A DNA stretch of 64,000 bases, taken from assembly GCA_041660865.1 (NCBI GenBank), contig JBAZVO010000003.1, positions 62,001-126,000 on the forward strand. Direction: 5' to 3'. The notes under the pieces were generated by a model. The model was not told the DNA's origin and made no database searches. It worked only from the letters and a program-made list of their open reading frames with translations. Shown piece by piece: positions 19,537 through 27,822 of this stretch (position 1 is the first letter of the stretch; every line of letters begins with the position of its first letter). The position numbers and the translations under genes are program-made. The DNA is from 21-14-0-10-32-9 sp041660865 (GTDB lineage Archaea; Nanobdellota; Nanobdellia; Woesearchaeales; 21-14-0-10-32-9).

Positions 19537-19729
19537 TTTTTTTGGGCTCTGTCCCAAAAGGAATAAAAAACGTACTGCCTAGCTCACCACTAAAAAAACA
19601 CATCGAGAGCTATAGACTCGACAACAAACGAGAAACCAAATCAATCGGTGAGTGCAGTATCTCAGAGGGAGACGAGAGTGCTAACGACCGTATACAAAAA
19701 GATTCTATTTGGGACAGAGCCTTTTTTTG
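19537..19729. mobile_element. MITE-like foldback element with TIRs and 8-bp target duplication
   Basis: GGCTCTGTCCCAAA at 19545-19558 is exactly inverted at 19708-19721. The 177-bp element is flanked by an 8-bp direct repeat TTTTTTTG (19537-19544 and 19722-19729). Inside are a second inverted pair (CTGCCTAGCTCACC near 19575-19590 against GGTGAGTGCAG near 19647-19660) and a small hairpin TCGAG/CTCGA. Its base composition is more GC-rich than the neighbourhood. The 8-bp duplication and TIR start GGCTCTGT recall IS6-like elements. No transposase is encoded; a short open frame across it is incidental. Confidence 0.75.
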
Positions 19730-19759
19730 AAAAAATTTATATTGTTTCGCGTATTTATT

Positions 19760-20071
19760 ATGGTTATGAAGGTGTTATTTGTCTGCAATCAAAATAAGTA
19801 CAGAAGTAAGACTGCAGAAGAAGTATTCAAGAATAACTTTGAAACTAAATCTGCAGGTTTATTCGGTGGAGAATTGCTTGATGAAAAATTACTTTCTTGG
19901 GCAGACGTTGTTTGTGTAATGGAAGAGTTTCAAAGAGCAGAGATAGGTAAAAGATTTCCGAGTTTATATTTGAAAAAGAAGATAATCTCTCTTGATGTTC
20001 CTGATGTTTATAGTTTTGGAGAGTTAGAACTAATTTCTTTATTGCGAGGAAAGATTTCAAACATTATTTAA
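19760..20071 (+). CDS. LMW protein-tyrosine-phosphatase-like protein
   Basis: ATG at 19760 (or 19766) is preferred over an upstream start inside the mobile element because a TATA-like AATTTATATTG (19734-19744) lies about 20-25 nt before it. The protein (103 aa) opens with VLFVCNQNKYRS, a C-x5-R-S phosphatase loop, and has DVPDVY near the C-terminus, matching the general-acid D-P region. It resembles the short predicted tyrosine phosphatases of the COG4551 type. Its 3' end overlaps the convergent small gene at 20057 by 15 bp. Substrate is unknown. Confidence 0.75.
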   Translation: MVMKVLFVCNQNKYRSKTAEEVFKNNFETKSAGLFGGELLDEKLLSWADVVCVMEEFQRAEIGKRFPSLYLKKKIISLDVPDVYSFGELELISLLRGKISNII

Positions 20072-20242
20072 CCATTCTTCGAATTGTGCTAATGCTTCTT
20101 TTTTGGAAAAGAAAATTTTAGTTTCTGCAACAGTTAATTCAGGAAATCGTCTTGTAACTTTATATTTGTCAAGTTCATCTTCTTTTAGTTTTATTATTGA
20201 AACTTCCCATCCTGTAAATTCGTCTTTTTTAATTAAATTCAT
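20057..20242 (-). CDS. Small hypothetical protein, 61 aa
   Basis: This is a charged 61-aa protein (WEVSIIKLKEDELDKYKVTR and a C-terminal SKKEALAQFEEWLNNV helix). It is convergent with the phosphatase-like gene and overlaps its end by 15 bp. Codon pattern and charge distribution look coding, and the ATG follows an A-rich leader. The family is not recognised. Confidence 0.55.
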   Translation of the reverse strand: MNLIKKDEFTGWEVSIIKLKEDELDKYKVTRRFPELTVAETKIFFSKKEALAQFEEWLNNV

Positions 20243-20393
20243 AACAAATTTAATTTATGGATTTTAATATTAGTTATGACTTAATTTTCGAAGAAATTTC
20301 GGGCGTTGAAAGAAAACATAGACGAAAAAATAAAAGAAATAAGTATATAATCCGATTAATTAAACATTAGAAAAATAAAAATAAAAAATTAAT

Positions 20394-21386
20394 TTACTTA
20401 TCCATCATGATGTGAATCAAATCTATCATTCTGTTGCTATATCCCCATTCATTATCGTACCATGAGATAACTTTTACAAGTCTTTTGTCGATGACATTTG
20501 TTGATTGCGCATCGAAGATTGATGAGTGTGGATTTCCAACAATGTCTGAGCTCACAAGTGGTTCTTCAGAGTATTCTAGAACTCCTTTTAATTCATTGTT
20601 TGCTACATTTTTGAATAATTCGTTGATTTGCTCTTTAGTCGCATCTTTTTTAATGACGCAAACAAAGTCAGTAACTGATCCATCTTGAACAGGTACTCTT
20701 ATTGCAATTCCATCGAGTTTTCCTTTGAGATGTTTTATTACTTCACCAACAGTTGAGGCGGCTCCAGTTGTTGTTGGAATTATATTGGCAGCTGCGCTTC
20801 TTGCTCGTCTAAGATCTTGATGTGGGCCATCGACTAAGCGTTGATCGGCAGTATATGAGTGAACTGTTGTCATGAACCCTCTTTCTATTCCGAAATTATC
20901 ATCTAGAACTTTTACTAATGGTGCTAAACAGTTTGTCGTGCATGATGCGTTGCTAACATATATTTCTCCGTTGTATAAATGCTCATTTACGCCTTTAACT
21001 AATGTTACGATTTCTCCTTTTCCTGGAGCGCTTAAAAGTAATTTTTTGGCACCTGCATCGATGTGAACCTTGCATTCTTCAACTTTTGTAAATCTTCCTG
21101 TGCTCTCAACTACAATATCTATGTTTAGTTTTTTCCAAGGTAAATTTTTAGGTTCTTTTTCTGATAAAACTAAAAGTTTTTTACCATTAATAATTAATCC
21201 TTCCGAATCATAGGATATTGTGCCTTCAAATTTTCCATGTGCAGAATCATATTTTAATAAATGTGCGAGAGTTTTTGTATCGGTTAAATCATTGACTGCG
21301 ACAAATTCTATGTTTGAATCGTTGCATCCTGCTCTAAAAACCATTCTTCCTATTCTTCCAAATCCATTAATTGCGACTCTTATCAT
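20394..21386 (-). CDS. gap: Glyceraldehyde-3-phosphate dehydrogenase, bacterial type I
   Basis: This 330-aa enzyme oxidises and phosphorylates GAP to 1,3-bisphosphoglycerate. The NAD-binding start INGFGRIGRMVFR, the NAD-selecting region NDLTD (32-36), the active-site motif SNASCTTNC with nucleophile C149, and the conserved WYDNEWGYSNR end are all present. This is the class I GapA type of bacteria and eukaryotes, not the class II enzyme of most archaea, so transfer into this lineage is likely. With PEP synthase nearby it indicates a gluconeogenic or lower-glycolytic pathway. Confidence 0.95.
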   Translation of the reverse strand: MIRVAINGFGRIGRMVFRAGCNDSNIEFVAVNDLTDTKTLAHLLKYDSAHGKFEGTISYDSEGLIINGKKLLVLSEKEPKNLPWKKLNIDIVVESTGRFTKVEECKVHIDAGAKKLLLSAPGKGEIVTLVKGVNEHLYNGEIYVSNASCTTNCLAPLVKVLDDNFGIERGFMTTVHSYTADQRLVDGPHQDLRRARSAAANIIPTTTGAASTVGEVIKHLKGKLDGIAIRVPVQDGSVTDFVCVIKKDATKEQINELFKNVANNELKGVLEYSEEPLVSSDIVGNPHSSIFDAQSTNVIDKRLVKVISWYDNEWGYSNRMIDLIHIMMDK

Positions 21387-21449
21387 TCATGCACCTCTAA
21401 TATGTTGGATAAAAGATATTCTTGAATATAAATCTTATGGTGGATAGAT

Positions 21450-21884
21450 TCAAGAAGAGGTATAATTACTTTTTTTAAATAATTCTATTATTTCTTTTGT
21501 ATTAAGAACTTTTACTTCTTTTTGTTGTTTAAGTGCTTTGTCATCGGACCAAATTATTGAATCAGGATATAATAATGCACATGCAATAAAAGATGCATCG
21601 CCAACATCAATAGTATTAACTATTTCAATGGCGTGTAACATATAAGGATTAGATTTTTCTTTTGAAACAATAGTTATATTGCTTATTATGAATTCAAAAA
21701 GCAAATCAAATTCTAATTTAGTTATTTTTGTTTTAGTTAAAATTTCAAATAAATGTTAGTTTACTTCTTCAAAAACAAATTCAGGTAAAATGAATTGTCC
21801 TTTATTTTTTAGGATTAATTTTCTCGTTGTTGAGTTCTTTATTAGTGACGAGAATATTATGTTCGAGTCTAAGATTATTTTCAT
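21450..21884 (-). pseudogene. PIN-domain (VapC-like) toxin with in-frame stop
   Basis: Starting at an ATG at 21884, inside the antitoxin gene, a frame reads MKIILDSNIIFSSLIK, a typical PIN start with catalytic D6. It continues past a TAA at codon 43 (21756-21758) in the same frame to VGDASFIACALLYPDSIIW and SDDKAL, which hold the later acidic residues. Total 144 codons plus stop, a normal PIN length. The stop follows FEEVN and precedes HLFEILTK. The toxin is probably inactivated by a nonsense change; a read error or recoding is possible. The downstream part also opens as an 84-aa frame. Confidence 0.8.
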
Positions 21885-22101
21885 CAAGGAATCGTTGCGT
21901 CGCAGCTCTATTTATCATTTTACTAAAATTTTCCGCATCTTTTTTGGTGAGTTTACTTTTTTTCGCAATACTTTCGGCGAGTTTTAAAGTTTGAATTCTT
22001 TCAACTATTGCAAGTCTTGCAACTTCACTCCATTTGATGTCGGAGAATTGTCTCATTTCTTCATGAACGTCTTTTGGTATTGATAAGGTTATATTTCCCA
22101 T
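21802..22101 (-). CDS. VapB-like antitoxin
   Basis: This 99-aa protein has an N-terminal strand-helix-helix (NITLSIPKDVHEEMRQF, then WSEVARLAIVERIQTL) as in ribbon-helix-helix antitoxins, and a C-terminal tail expected to wrap a toxin. The PIN gene starts within its 3' end, the usual VapBC arrangement. The promoter region contains half-site repeats of CACATA. The antitoxin frame is intact while the toxin frame is interrupted. Confidence 0.8.
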   Translation of the reverse strand: MGNITLSIPKDVHEEMRQFSDIKWSEVARLAIVERIQTLKLAESIAKKSKLTKKDAENFSKMINRAATQRFLDENNLRLEHNILVTNKELNNEKINPKK

Positions 22102-22151
22102 TTTGATTCTTTCTTGTTGCAGTTTATTTTTTTTTGTTTTTACTGTGTCTT

Positions 22152-22186
22152 CACATAAGTATGTGTGAACACATATATAAATTTTG
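22152..22186 (-). promoter_or_regulatory. Antitoxin promoter and palindromic operator
   Basis: Half-sites alternate: CACATA-AG-TATGTG (22152-22165) shares its right arm with TATGTGT-GA-ACACATA (22160-22175). A TATA-like AAATTTATATATG (22174-22186, minus strand) adjoins them. Overlapping palindromes at the promoter are what a ribbon-helix-helix antitoxin would bind for autorepression. Confidence 0.55.
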
Positions 22187-22278
22187 TGTTGTTTTAGCAG
22201 GTTATATTTTTATCATCGTAAAATTAAGTTATTTTTAAAAACCAACATTTTTATAGATCTTGTTGTTCTTTCATAGTA

Positions 22279-22998
22279 ATGATAGAAAAATATATTGAAA
22301 TAGTTTTAAGTCATCCAGTATTTAAGTCGTCATATTCTGAAAAGAATTGTAAACTTTTAGGAGTTGAACCTGTTTTAGAAACTACGTTCTTTAAAACAAC
22401 ATCAAAATTATGTTTAGTAACAGGTGAGAGCGCTACTGGTAAAAGTTATTTTATAAAAGAATTAACTAAATATTTGTCAAGTGAAAACGTCTTAGTATAT
22501 CATTCAGGTATGGTTCATAGAACTGGAGATCCTGAAAAAGGATTCATGGAACATTTAGGTTCATTAATTTTGGAAGATATGGCATCAACTGGTGAAAATT
22601 CCACAATTTTATTGCTTAAAGGGATAAAGAGTAATTATGCTAAAGAACATGTTATAATATTTGATGAGCCTGCTCTTGGACTTTCTCAAGGGTATATGTT
22701 TGCAGTTTCAGATGCGATAAAAGAATATGTTCAGAAAAAAAATAACTCACTTTTAGGAGTTGTAGTTTGTGAACATAACGAAAAAATAATTTCTAATCTT
22801 TTAAAATTAAATCCGAATCATTTAAGATTTGGAGATGAGAAAGATTTAGATGAAGTTCTTTCTAATTCTCAAAATTATGATGTTAAAGATTTACTTAATC
22901 TTCCTGAAAAAGGAGCAAAATTAAGACGACAAATTTCAGAAATAGAACAAAGGATATGTGAATTTCAGTGTAGTATTAAATTAAATGAGAAAATATAA
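22279..22998 (+). CDS. P-loop ATPase of unknown role
   Basis: This 239-aa protein has Walker A GESATGKS (49-56) and Walker B VIIFDEPALG (D129, E130), followed by a region VVVCEHNEKII that could be a sensor or switch. The Asp-Glu-Pro form resembles ABC-type ATPases, yet no LSGGQ signature is visible, so the family stays open. A TATA-like TTTTTATAGAT about 28 nt upstream fits a leaderless transcript. It diverges from the antitoxin gene and converges on pps. Confidence 0.7.
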   Translation: MIEKYIEIVLSHPVFKSSYSEKNCKLLGVEPVLETTFFKTTSKLCLVTGESATGKSYFIKELTKYLSSENVLVYHSGMVHRTGDPEKGFMEHLGSLILEDMASTGENSTILLLKGIKSNYAKEHVIIFDEPALGLSQGYMFAVSDAIKEYVQKKNNSLLGVVVCEHNEKIISNLLKLNPNHLRFGDEKDLDEVLSNSQNYDVKDLLNLPEKGAKLRRQISEIEQRICEFQCSIKLNEKI

Positions 22999-23038
22999 AT
23001 TAATTAAAAAAATAAATAAAAAAACAAAAAAAATTAAT
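22999..23038 (-). terminator. Terminator between convergent ATPase and pps genes
   Basis: The spacer consists of A-runs on the plus strand (T-runs for the minus-strand pps transcript) flanked by ATTAATT on both sides, which form an inverted repeat. It probably ends pps transcription. Confidence 0.4.
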
Positions 23039-25447
23039 TTACTTTCCGAGTTGTCGTTCCTTATTCGCTATTGCGATTCTTGTCTTAATTACTGTGTCTG
23101 GATTTAAAGAAATGCTTTGAATTCCAGCTTCGACAAGGAACTCGGCGAATTCAGGATAGTCTGATGGTGCTTGACCGCAGATTCCTATGTATTTGCCTTT
23201 GTTGTTTGCAATTTCAATTACTCTACTTATGAGTTTTTTAACTGCGCCATTTCTCTCATCATAAACATGGCTTACAAGTTCTGAATCTCTATCAACTCCG
23301 AGTGTTAATTGTGTTAAGTCATTGCTTCCTATGCTAAATCCGTCGAATAAGTCTAGGAATTCTTCTGCCATTATTACGTTTGATGGAACTTCACACATGG
23401 CATAAACTTTTAATCCATCTCGTCCTTGTGTAAGTCCATTTTGTCTCATAATTTCAAGAACTTTGTTACCTTCAGTTATGGTTCTGCACATTGGTATCAT
23501 TATTATTATGTTCTTTAATCCAAATTCATTTCTTGCTTTGACAAATGCTTTGCATTCAAGATCAAATGCTGGTTTGAATTTTGGATCATAGTAACGAGCA
23601 GCGCCTCTCCATCCAATCATAGGATTGTCTTCTTTTGGTTCGAATTCTTTTCCACCAATTAGATTCGCGTATTCATTTGTTTTAAAATCAGAGAGTCTAA
23701 CAATTACGGGTTTTGGATAAAATGCTGCTGCAATCATTCCTATTCCTTCAGCGAGTCTATCAACGAAAAATTGTGCTTTATCTGGATAGCCGTATGTTAT
23801 TTCATCTATTTTATTTTTTGCTTCTTGATCTTTTAGAGTTCCGTAATTTAATAACGCAAGTGGATGAATCGCAATGCTATTATTTATTACAAATTCTTCT
23901 CTTGCAAGGCCAACTCCTTCATTTGGTATGAAACTTAATTCAAATGCTTGGCTTGGGTCTCCAACGTTCATCATTATGTGTGTTTTTGGTTGTTGGACAT
24001 TTTGTAAATCAACACTTGTGATGTTAAAGTCTAAGAGTCCTTCATAAACGTGGCCTTCGTCTCCTTCTGAGCAATCAACTGTTATATTTTGTTTTGATCT
24101 AATATTTTCAGTTCCATTTGTTGTTCCAACAACACAAGGTATTCCAAGTTCTCTTGAAATAATTGCTGCGTGGCAAGTTCTTCCGCCTCTATTTGTTACA
24201 ATGGCTGAGGCTATTTTCATGATTGGTTCCCAATCAGGATCAGTCATTTCTGTAACTAAGACTTCGCCTTTTTTGAATTGCTTTATGTCTTTTACATTTT
24301 TAATAACATTAGCGGGTCCCTTTCCTATTTTTGAACCGACGCTTCTTCCACTAATTAGGACTTTTCCTTTTTGTTTTAAAACGTATTGGACAAGTTTAGT
24401 CATATCTTTTCTGCTCTGAACAGTCTCAGGTCTTGCTTGTACAATAAATAGTTCTCCTGTTTGTCCATCTTTTGCCCATTCCATATCCATTGGTTTGAAG
24501 TATTTTGCTTTTTCTGAATAATGGTCTTCAATTATGCATGCCCATCTGGCGAGAGTTAGAACTTCTTCATCACTCATACAGAACACTTTTCTTTCATCTT
24601 CAGCAACAGATATATTTTTTGTAGGTTTGCTTCCTTGGTTATCATAAATCATTTTTTGTTGTTTTGTTCCAAGTTTTCTATAAACTATTGGTTTTAATCC
24701 TTGTTTAAGAGTTGGTTTGAAAACATAAAATTCATCAGGATTAACTGCGCCTTGAACTACATTTTCGCCAAGACCATAAGCGCCAGTTACGAGAACTGCG
24801 TCTTTGAATCCTGTTTCTGTATCAATTGAGAACATAACTCCTGATGTTGCAAGATCCGATCGAACCATTTTTTGAATTCCAACACTAAGTGCGATTGAGA
24901 AATGATCAAAGCCTTTGTCTTGTCTGTAACTTATTGCTCTGTTTGTAAATAATGATGCAAAGCATTTTTTACATGCTTCAAGTAGCATGGAGTTTCCTTT
25001 AATATTAAGATATGTTTCTTGTTGTCCTGCAAAACTTGCATCAGGCAAATCTTCAGCGGTGGCGCTGCTTCTAACTGCAACATCAACATTTGGTCCGTAT
25101 TGAATACAAAGATGTCTGTATCCTTCGACAATTTCATTTTTTAAATCTTGAGGAAATTCTGCAGATCTAATTAATTCTCTTACTCTATGTCCTCTTTCTG
25201 ATAAATTGTCCATATCTGAGGTGTTTAAATCTTTCAATATTTCTTTTATTTTTTCATTAAGATTATTTGCTTCGAGGAATTTTCTATATGCTGCTGATGT
25301 TAAAGCATAACCATTTGGAATTCTAACTCCCTTTGGAACTAGAAGTCTATACATTTCTCCTAAACTGGCATTTTTTCCACCGACTAATGGTACATCTTCT
25401 ATACCTAATTGATCAAACCATAGAACCTGCATGTTTCTTTTATCCAC
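23039..25447 (-). CDS. ppsA: Phosphoenolpyruvate synthase
   Basis: The enzyme makes PEP from pyruvate and ATP with AMP and phosphate as products. At 802 aa it is full length. Domains in order are the N-terminal pyruvate-phosphate dikinase ATP-grasp (SLGEMYRLL ... ATAEDLPDASFAGQQ), the swivelling phosphohistidine domain with GGRTCHAAIISRE (H426), and the C-terminal TIM barrel ending in YIGICGQAPSDYPEF. It supports gluconeogenesis with the type I GAPDH nearby. It has a monocistronic layout with a T-tract terminator. Confidence 0.96.
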   Translation of the reverse strand: MDKRNMQVLWFDQLGIEDVPLVGGKNASLGEMYRLLVPKGVRIPNGYALTSAAYRKFLEANNLNEKIKEILKDLNTSDMDNLSERGHRVRELIRSAEFPQDLKNEIVEGYRHLCIQYGPNVDVAVRSSATAEDLPDASFAGQQETYLNIKGNSMLLEACKKCFASLFTNRAISYRQDKGFDHFSIALSVGIQKMVRSDLATSGVMFSIDTETGFKDAVLVTGAYGLGENVVQGAVNPDEFYVFKPTLKQGLKPIVYRKLGTKQQKMIYDNQGSKPTKNISVAEDERKVFCMSDEEVLTLARWACIIEDHYSEKAKYFKPMDMEWAKDGQTGELFIVQARPETVQSRKDMTKLVQYVLKQKGKVLISGRSVGSKIGKGPANVIKNVKDIKQFKKGEVLVTEMTDPDWEPIMKIASAIVTNRGGRTCHAAIISRELGIPCVVGTTNGTENIRSKQNITVDCSEGDEGHVYEGLLDFNITSVDLQNVQQPKTHIMMNVGDPSQAFELSFIPNEGVGLAREEFVINNSIAIHPLALLNYGTLKDQEAKNKIDEITYGYPDKAQFFVDRLAEGIGMIAAAFYPKPVIVRLSDFKTNEYANLIGGKEFEPKEDNPMIGWRGAARYYDPKFKPAFDLECKAFVKARNEFGLKNIIIMIPMCRTITEGNKVLEIMRQNGLTQGRDGLKVYAMCEVPSNVIMAEEFLDLFDGFSIGSNDLTQLTLGVDRDSELVSHVYDERNGAVKKLISRVIEIANNKGKYIGICGQAPSDYPEFAEFLVEAGIQSISLNPDTVIKTRIAIANKERQLGK

Positions 25448-25893
<446 letters not shown>

Positions 25894-26463
25894 TTACTTT
25901 CCAAAATTGACTTCGGGGCTTATATCTGCGCCTTGTTTTGATTCAAAGTATGTTCTTTGTTCATATCCGAGGTTTTTCGCAATAATGTTGCTTGGGAATG
26001 ATTTTATTTTGACGTTGAACAATTTTACAGCTTCGTTGTATCGTCCTCTTTCAACTGCGATTTTATTTTCAGTATTTGCAAGTTCATCTTGTAATGCTTG
26101 ATAATTTGCAGTCGCTTTTAATTCAGGATAATTTTCTGTAATTAAAAGCAATTTTGAAATACTTGATTCTATTTGGTTTGCAGTTTCAATTTTGTCATTT
26201 ATTGTTGGTGCGTTTTGCCATGCACTTCTAAGTCTTGTGATTTCTTCAAGAGTTGAGGCTTCGAAATTTGATGCGCCTTTTACTGTATTTACAAGATTAG
26301 GAATAAGATCAACTCTTCTCTGATATTGAGTTTCTACTTGCGCCCATTTATTGTTTGTTTCTTCATTTAGTTTTACAAGCGAGTTATATGTTCCTATGTA
26401 CCATAGTCCTATGATTAACGCAATGCCTAAAATTATTATTGTTGGTATAATCCATTTTTTCAT
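25894..26463 (-). CDS. lemA: LemA family membrane protein
   Basis: This 189-aa protein has one N-terminal helix (about 5-25) and the LemA core: YNSLVKLNEETNNKWAQVE, RRVDLIPNLVNTVKG, then ENYPELKATANYQALQDEL and AVERGRYNEAVKLFN. LemA proteins are four-helix coiled-coil proteins of unclear function, often encoded beside TPM-domain proteins as here. Its ATG overlaps the end of the zinc-ribbon gene (ATGA), so translation is coupled. Confidence 0.92.
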   Translation of the reverse strand: MKKWIIPTIIILGIALIIGLWYIGTYNSLVKLNEETNNKWAQVETQYQRRVDLIPNLVNTVKGASNFEASTLEEITRLRSAWQNAPTINDKIETANQIESSISKLLLITENYPELKATANYQALQDELANTENKIAVERGRYNEAVKLFNVKIKSFPSNIIAKNLGYEQRTYFESKQGADISPEVNFGK

Positions 26464-26801
26464 TTTTTGCTCCTCCGTACAGATTCTTTATAGTTATTTA
26501 ATAATTTAATTTCAGGCGCATCTATAAACATGCCTTCGCATTTATCGCATACATCAAGTATTGCGCCTGTTGGATGTTTGAGTTTTCTCATTTTTATTTT
26601 TGTAAATAAGCCTGAACATTTTGGACAATAGATATTTTTTTCTTTAGACTTATTGTCGTCATTATTTTTACTATTGTTGTTTTTATCATTTTTATCATTA
26701 CAGTCAGTACAATCATGACATTTATTGCAAGTAATAGTTTTGTTGTTTTTCTTAATATTAACTATTTTTTTACGAGTTTTTTCTAAATTAGCTTTTACCA
26801 T
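26460..26801 (-). CDS. Zinc-ribbon (zf-TFIIB-like) protein with Asn/Asp/Lys linker
   Basis: The 113-aa protein has a first cysteine cluster (CNKCHDCTDC, about 25-34), a low-complexity N/D/K linker and a second cluster C-x2-C ... C-x2-C (CPKCSGLF and CDKCEGMFIDAPE). The second is typical of zf-TFIIB domains that end in EGMF/WLD. It overlaps TPM upstream by 7 bp and LemA downstream by 4 bp. Placement between TPM and LemA suggests a shared process at the membrane. Confidence 0.75.
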   Translation of the reverse strand: MVKANLEKTRKKIVNIKKNNKTITCNKCHDCTDCNDKNDKNNNSKNNDDNKSKEKNIYCPKCSGLFTKIKMRKLKHPTGAILDVCDKCEGMFIDAPEIKLLNNYKESVRRSKK

Positions 26802-27661
26802 TTTCCTGAATGTCCTCCACCGCCGAAACTTCCGCCCCCTCCACTAAATCCGCCTGATCCGCGATTACCTTTATTAAAGCTATTTGTAAATATGTTTGAT
26901 GCACAAGTAATATATGTATTATCGTTAATATTTTTATTTGTATTGTTTTTATTATTAATATTATTATTTAAAAATTTAGCTCTTTGTTTTTTTATGAACC
27001 AAATAATTACTAACATAGCAATGTGCATAATTATGAGTAGTATTATTTTAGTCGTACTACTTTTTTTTGAGCTTTGAGATTCGTCAATCATTTTTTTTAC
27101 ATCAGAGTCTTCTGAATGTAATAAAATGTAAGTTGTTGTATTAACGACATTAAAAAGTCCTTGTTCATAATTTCCTTCTTTAAATTCTGGCTCTAATTGT
27201 GCTCTTGAAATTCTTCCTAAAAGTGCTGAATTAAGAGTTGATTCCAAGCCGTAGCCTGTTTCCCATCTATATTCGCGTTCATCAAGTGCAATATATAATA
27301 ATAATCCGTTATCGTTATTTTCTTTTCCTAGTTTATTTTGTTCTGCGAGTTTTAAAGAGTATTCTTCTATACTTTGACCTTCAGGAATAATATTATCAAT
27401 ATATATTACGAATTGAACTCCATTTGTTTCTTTTTCTAGTTCAATCATAACTGTTTCAAGTGCGATTTTAAATTCAGTTGATAAAATGCCTGCATTATCA
27501 ATTACATAATTATTGATTTTTATTGAAGAATTTAATGAGTTTATAGATGCATTGGTTGGCTGTATTGTTATTAAAAAAATAAAGAAAACGATGAATAATA
27601 TGAGATATTTGTTTAATTTAGGAGTATGTATTTTTTTTAGTTTAGTGGATTTTTGTACCAT
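26795..27661 (-). CDS. TPM-domain (YgcG-like) membrane protein
   Basis: This 288-aa protein has a signal segment (about 20-38) and a TPM domain (about 50-165) with INNYVIDNAGILS, DNDNGLLLYIALDEREYRWETGYGLE split over the middle, and the conserved G-Y-G-L. A membrane helix (about 203-220) precedes a low-complexity Asn region and a C-terminal Gly-rich tail GGGGSFGGGGHSGKW, a usual YgcG ending. TPM domains are thought to have phosphatase-like or photosystem-repair roles, and the function here is unknown. First gene of the TPM/zinc-ribbon/LemA operon. Confidence 0.88.
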   Translation of the reverse strand: MVQKSTKLKKIHTPKLNKYLILFIVFFIFLITIQPTNASINSLNSSIKINNYVIDNAGILSTEFKIALETVMIELEKETNGVQFVIYIDNIIPEGQSIEEYSLKLAEQNKLGKENNDNGLLLYIALDEREYRWETGYGLESTLNSALLGRISRAQLEPEFKEGNYEQGLFNVVNTTTYILLHSEDSDVKKMIDESQSSKKSSTTKIILLIIMHIAMLVIIWFIKKQRAKFLNNNINNKNNTNKNINDNTYITCASNIFTNSFNKGNRGSGGFSGGGGSFGGGGHSGKW

Positions 27662-27689
27662 TATTTTGTAAAATGTTTATCTTTTTATT

Positions 27690-27790
27690 TAATGTTTTTC
27701 TTTTTCTTTAATATGTTCTTTTTTTTGTTTTTCTTTTTATCTGTTTTTTTGTTTTTCTTTTCTTTTTGTTTTTCTTTTCTTTTTTGTAAG
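27690..27790 (-). repeat. Purine-rich repeat leader (T/C on plus strand)
   Basis: On the plus strand this is a run of T5-7 blocks separated by G or C, with a unit near TTTTTGTTTTTCTTTTC seen about twice (27743-27780). On the transcribed minus strand it reads as A/G-rich sequence just before the TPM gene, so it is not a terminator for the minus-strand lipase gene. Confidence 0.4.
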
Positions 27791-27822
27791 AATATTTTTT
27801 TAAATTTATTATATTTAAAATT

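Noticed and set aside
19545..19721. Interpretation of the inverted repeat as a terminator or structured ncRNA
   Set aside because: The 8-bp flanking duplication and exact TIRs favour a mobile element, though RNA structure is not excluded.
19464..19730. 88-codon frame after the tandem Lrp gene
   Set aside because: It begins inside the Lrp gene and runs across the foldback element; no protein-like pattern.
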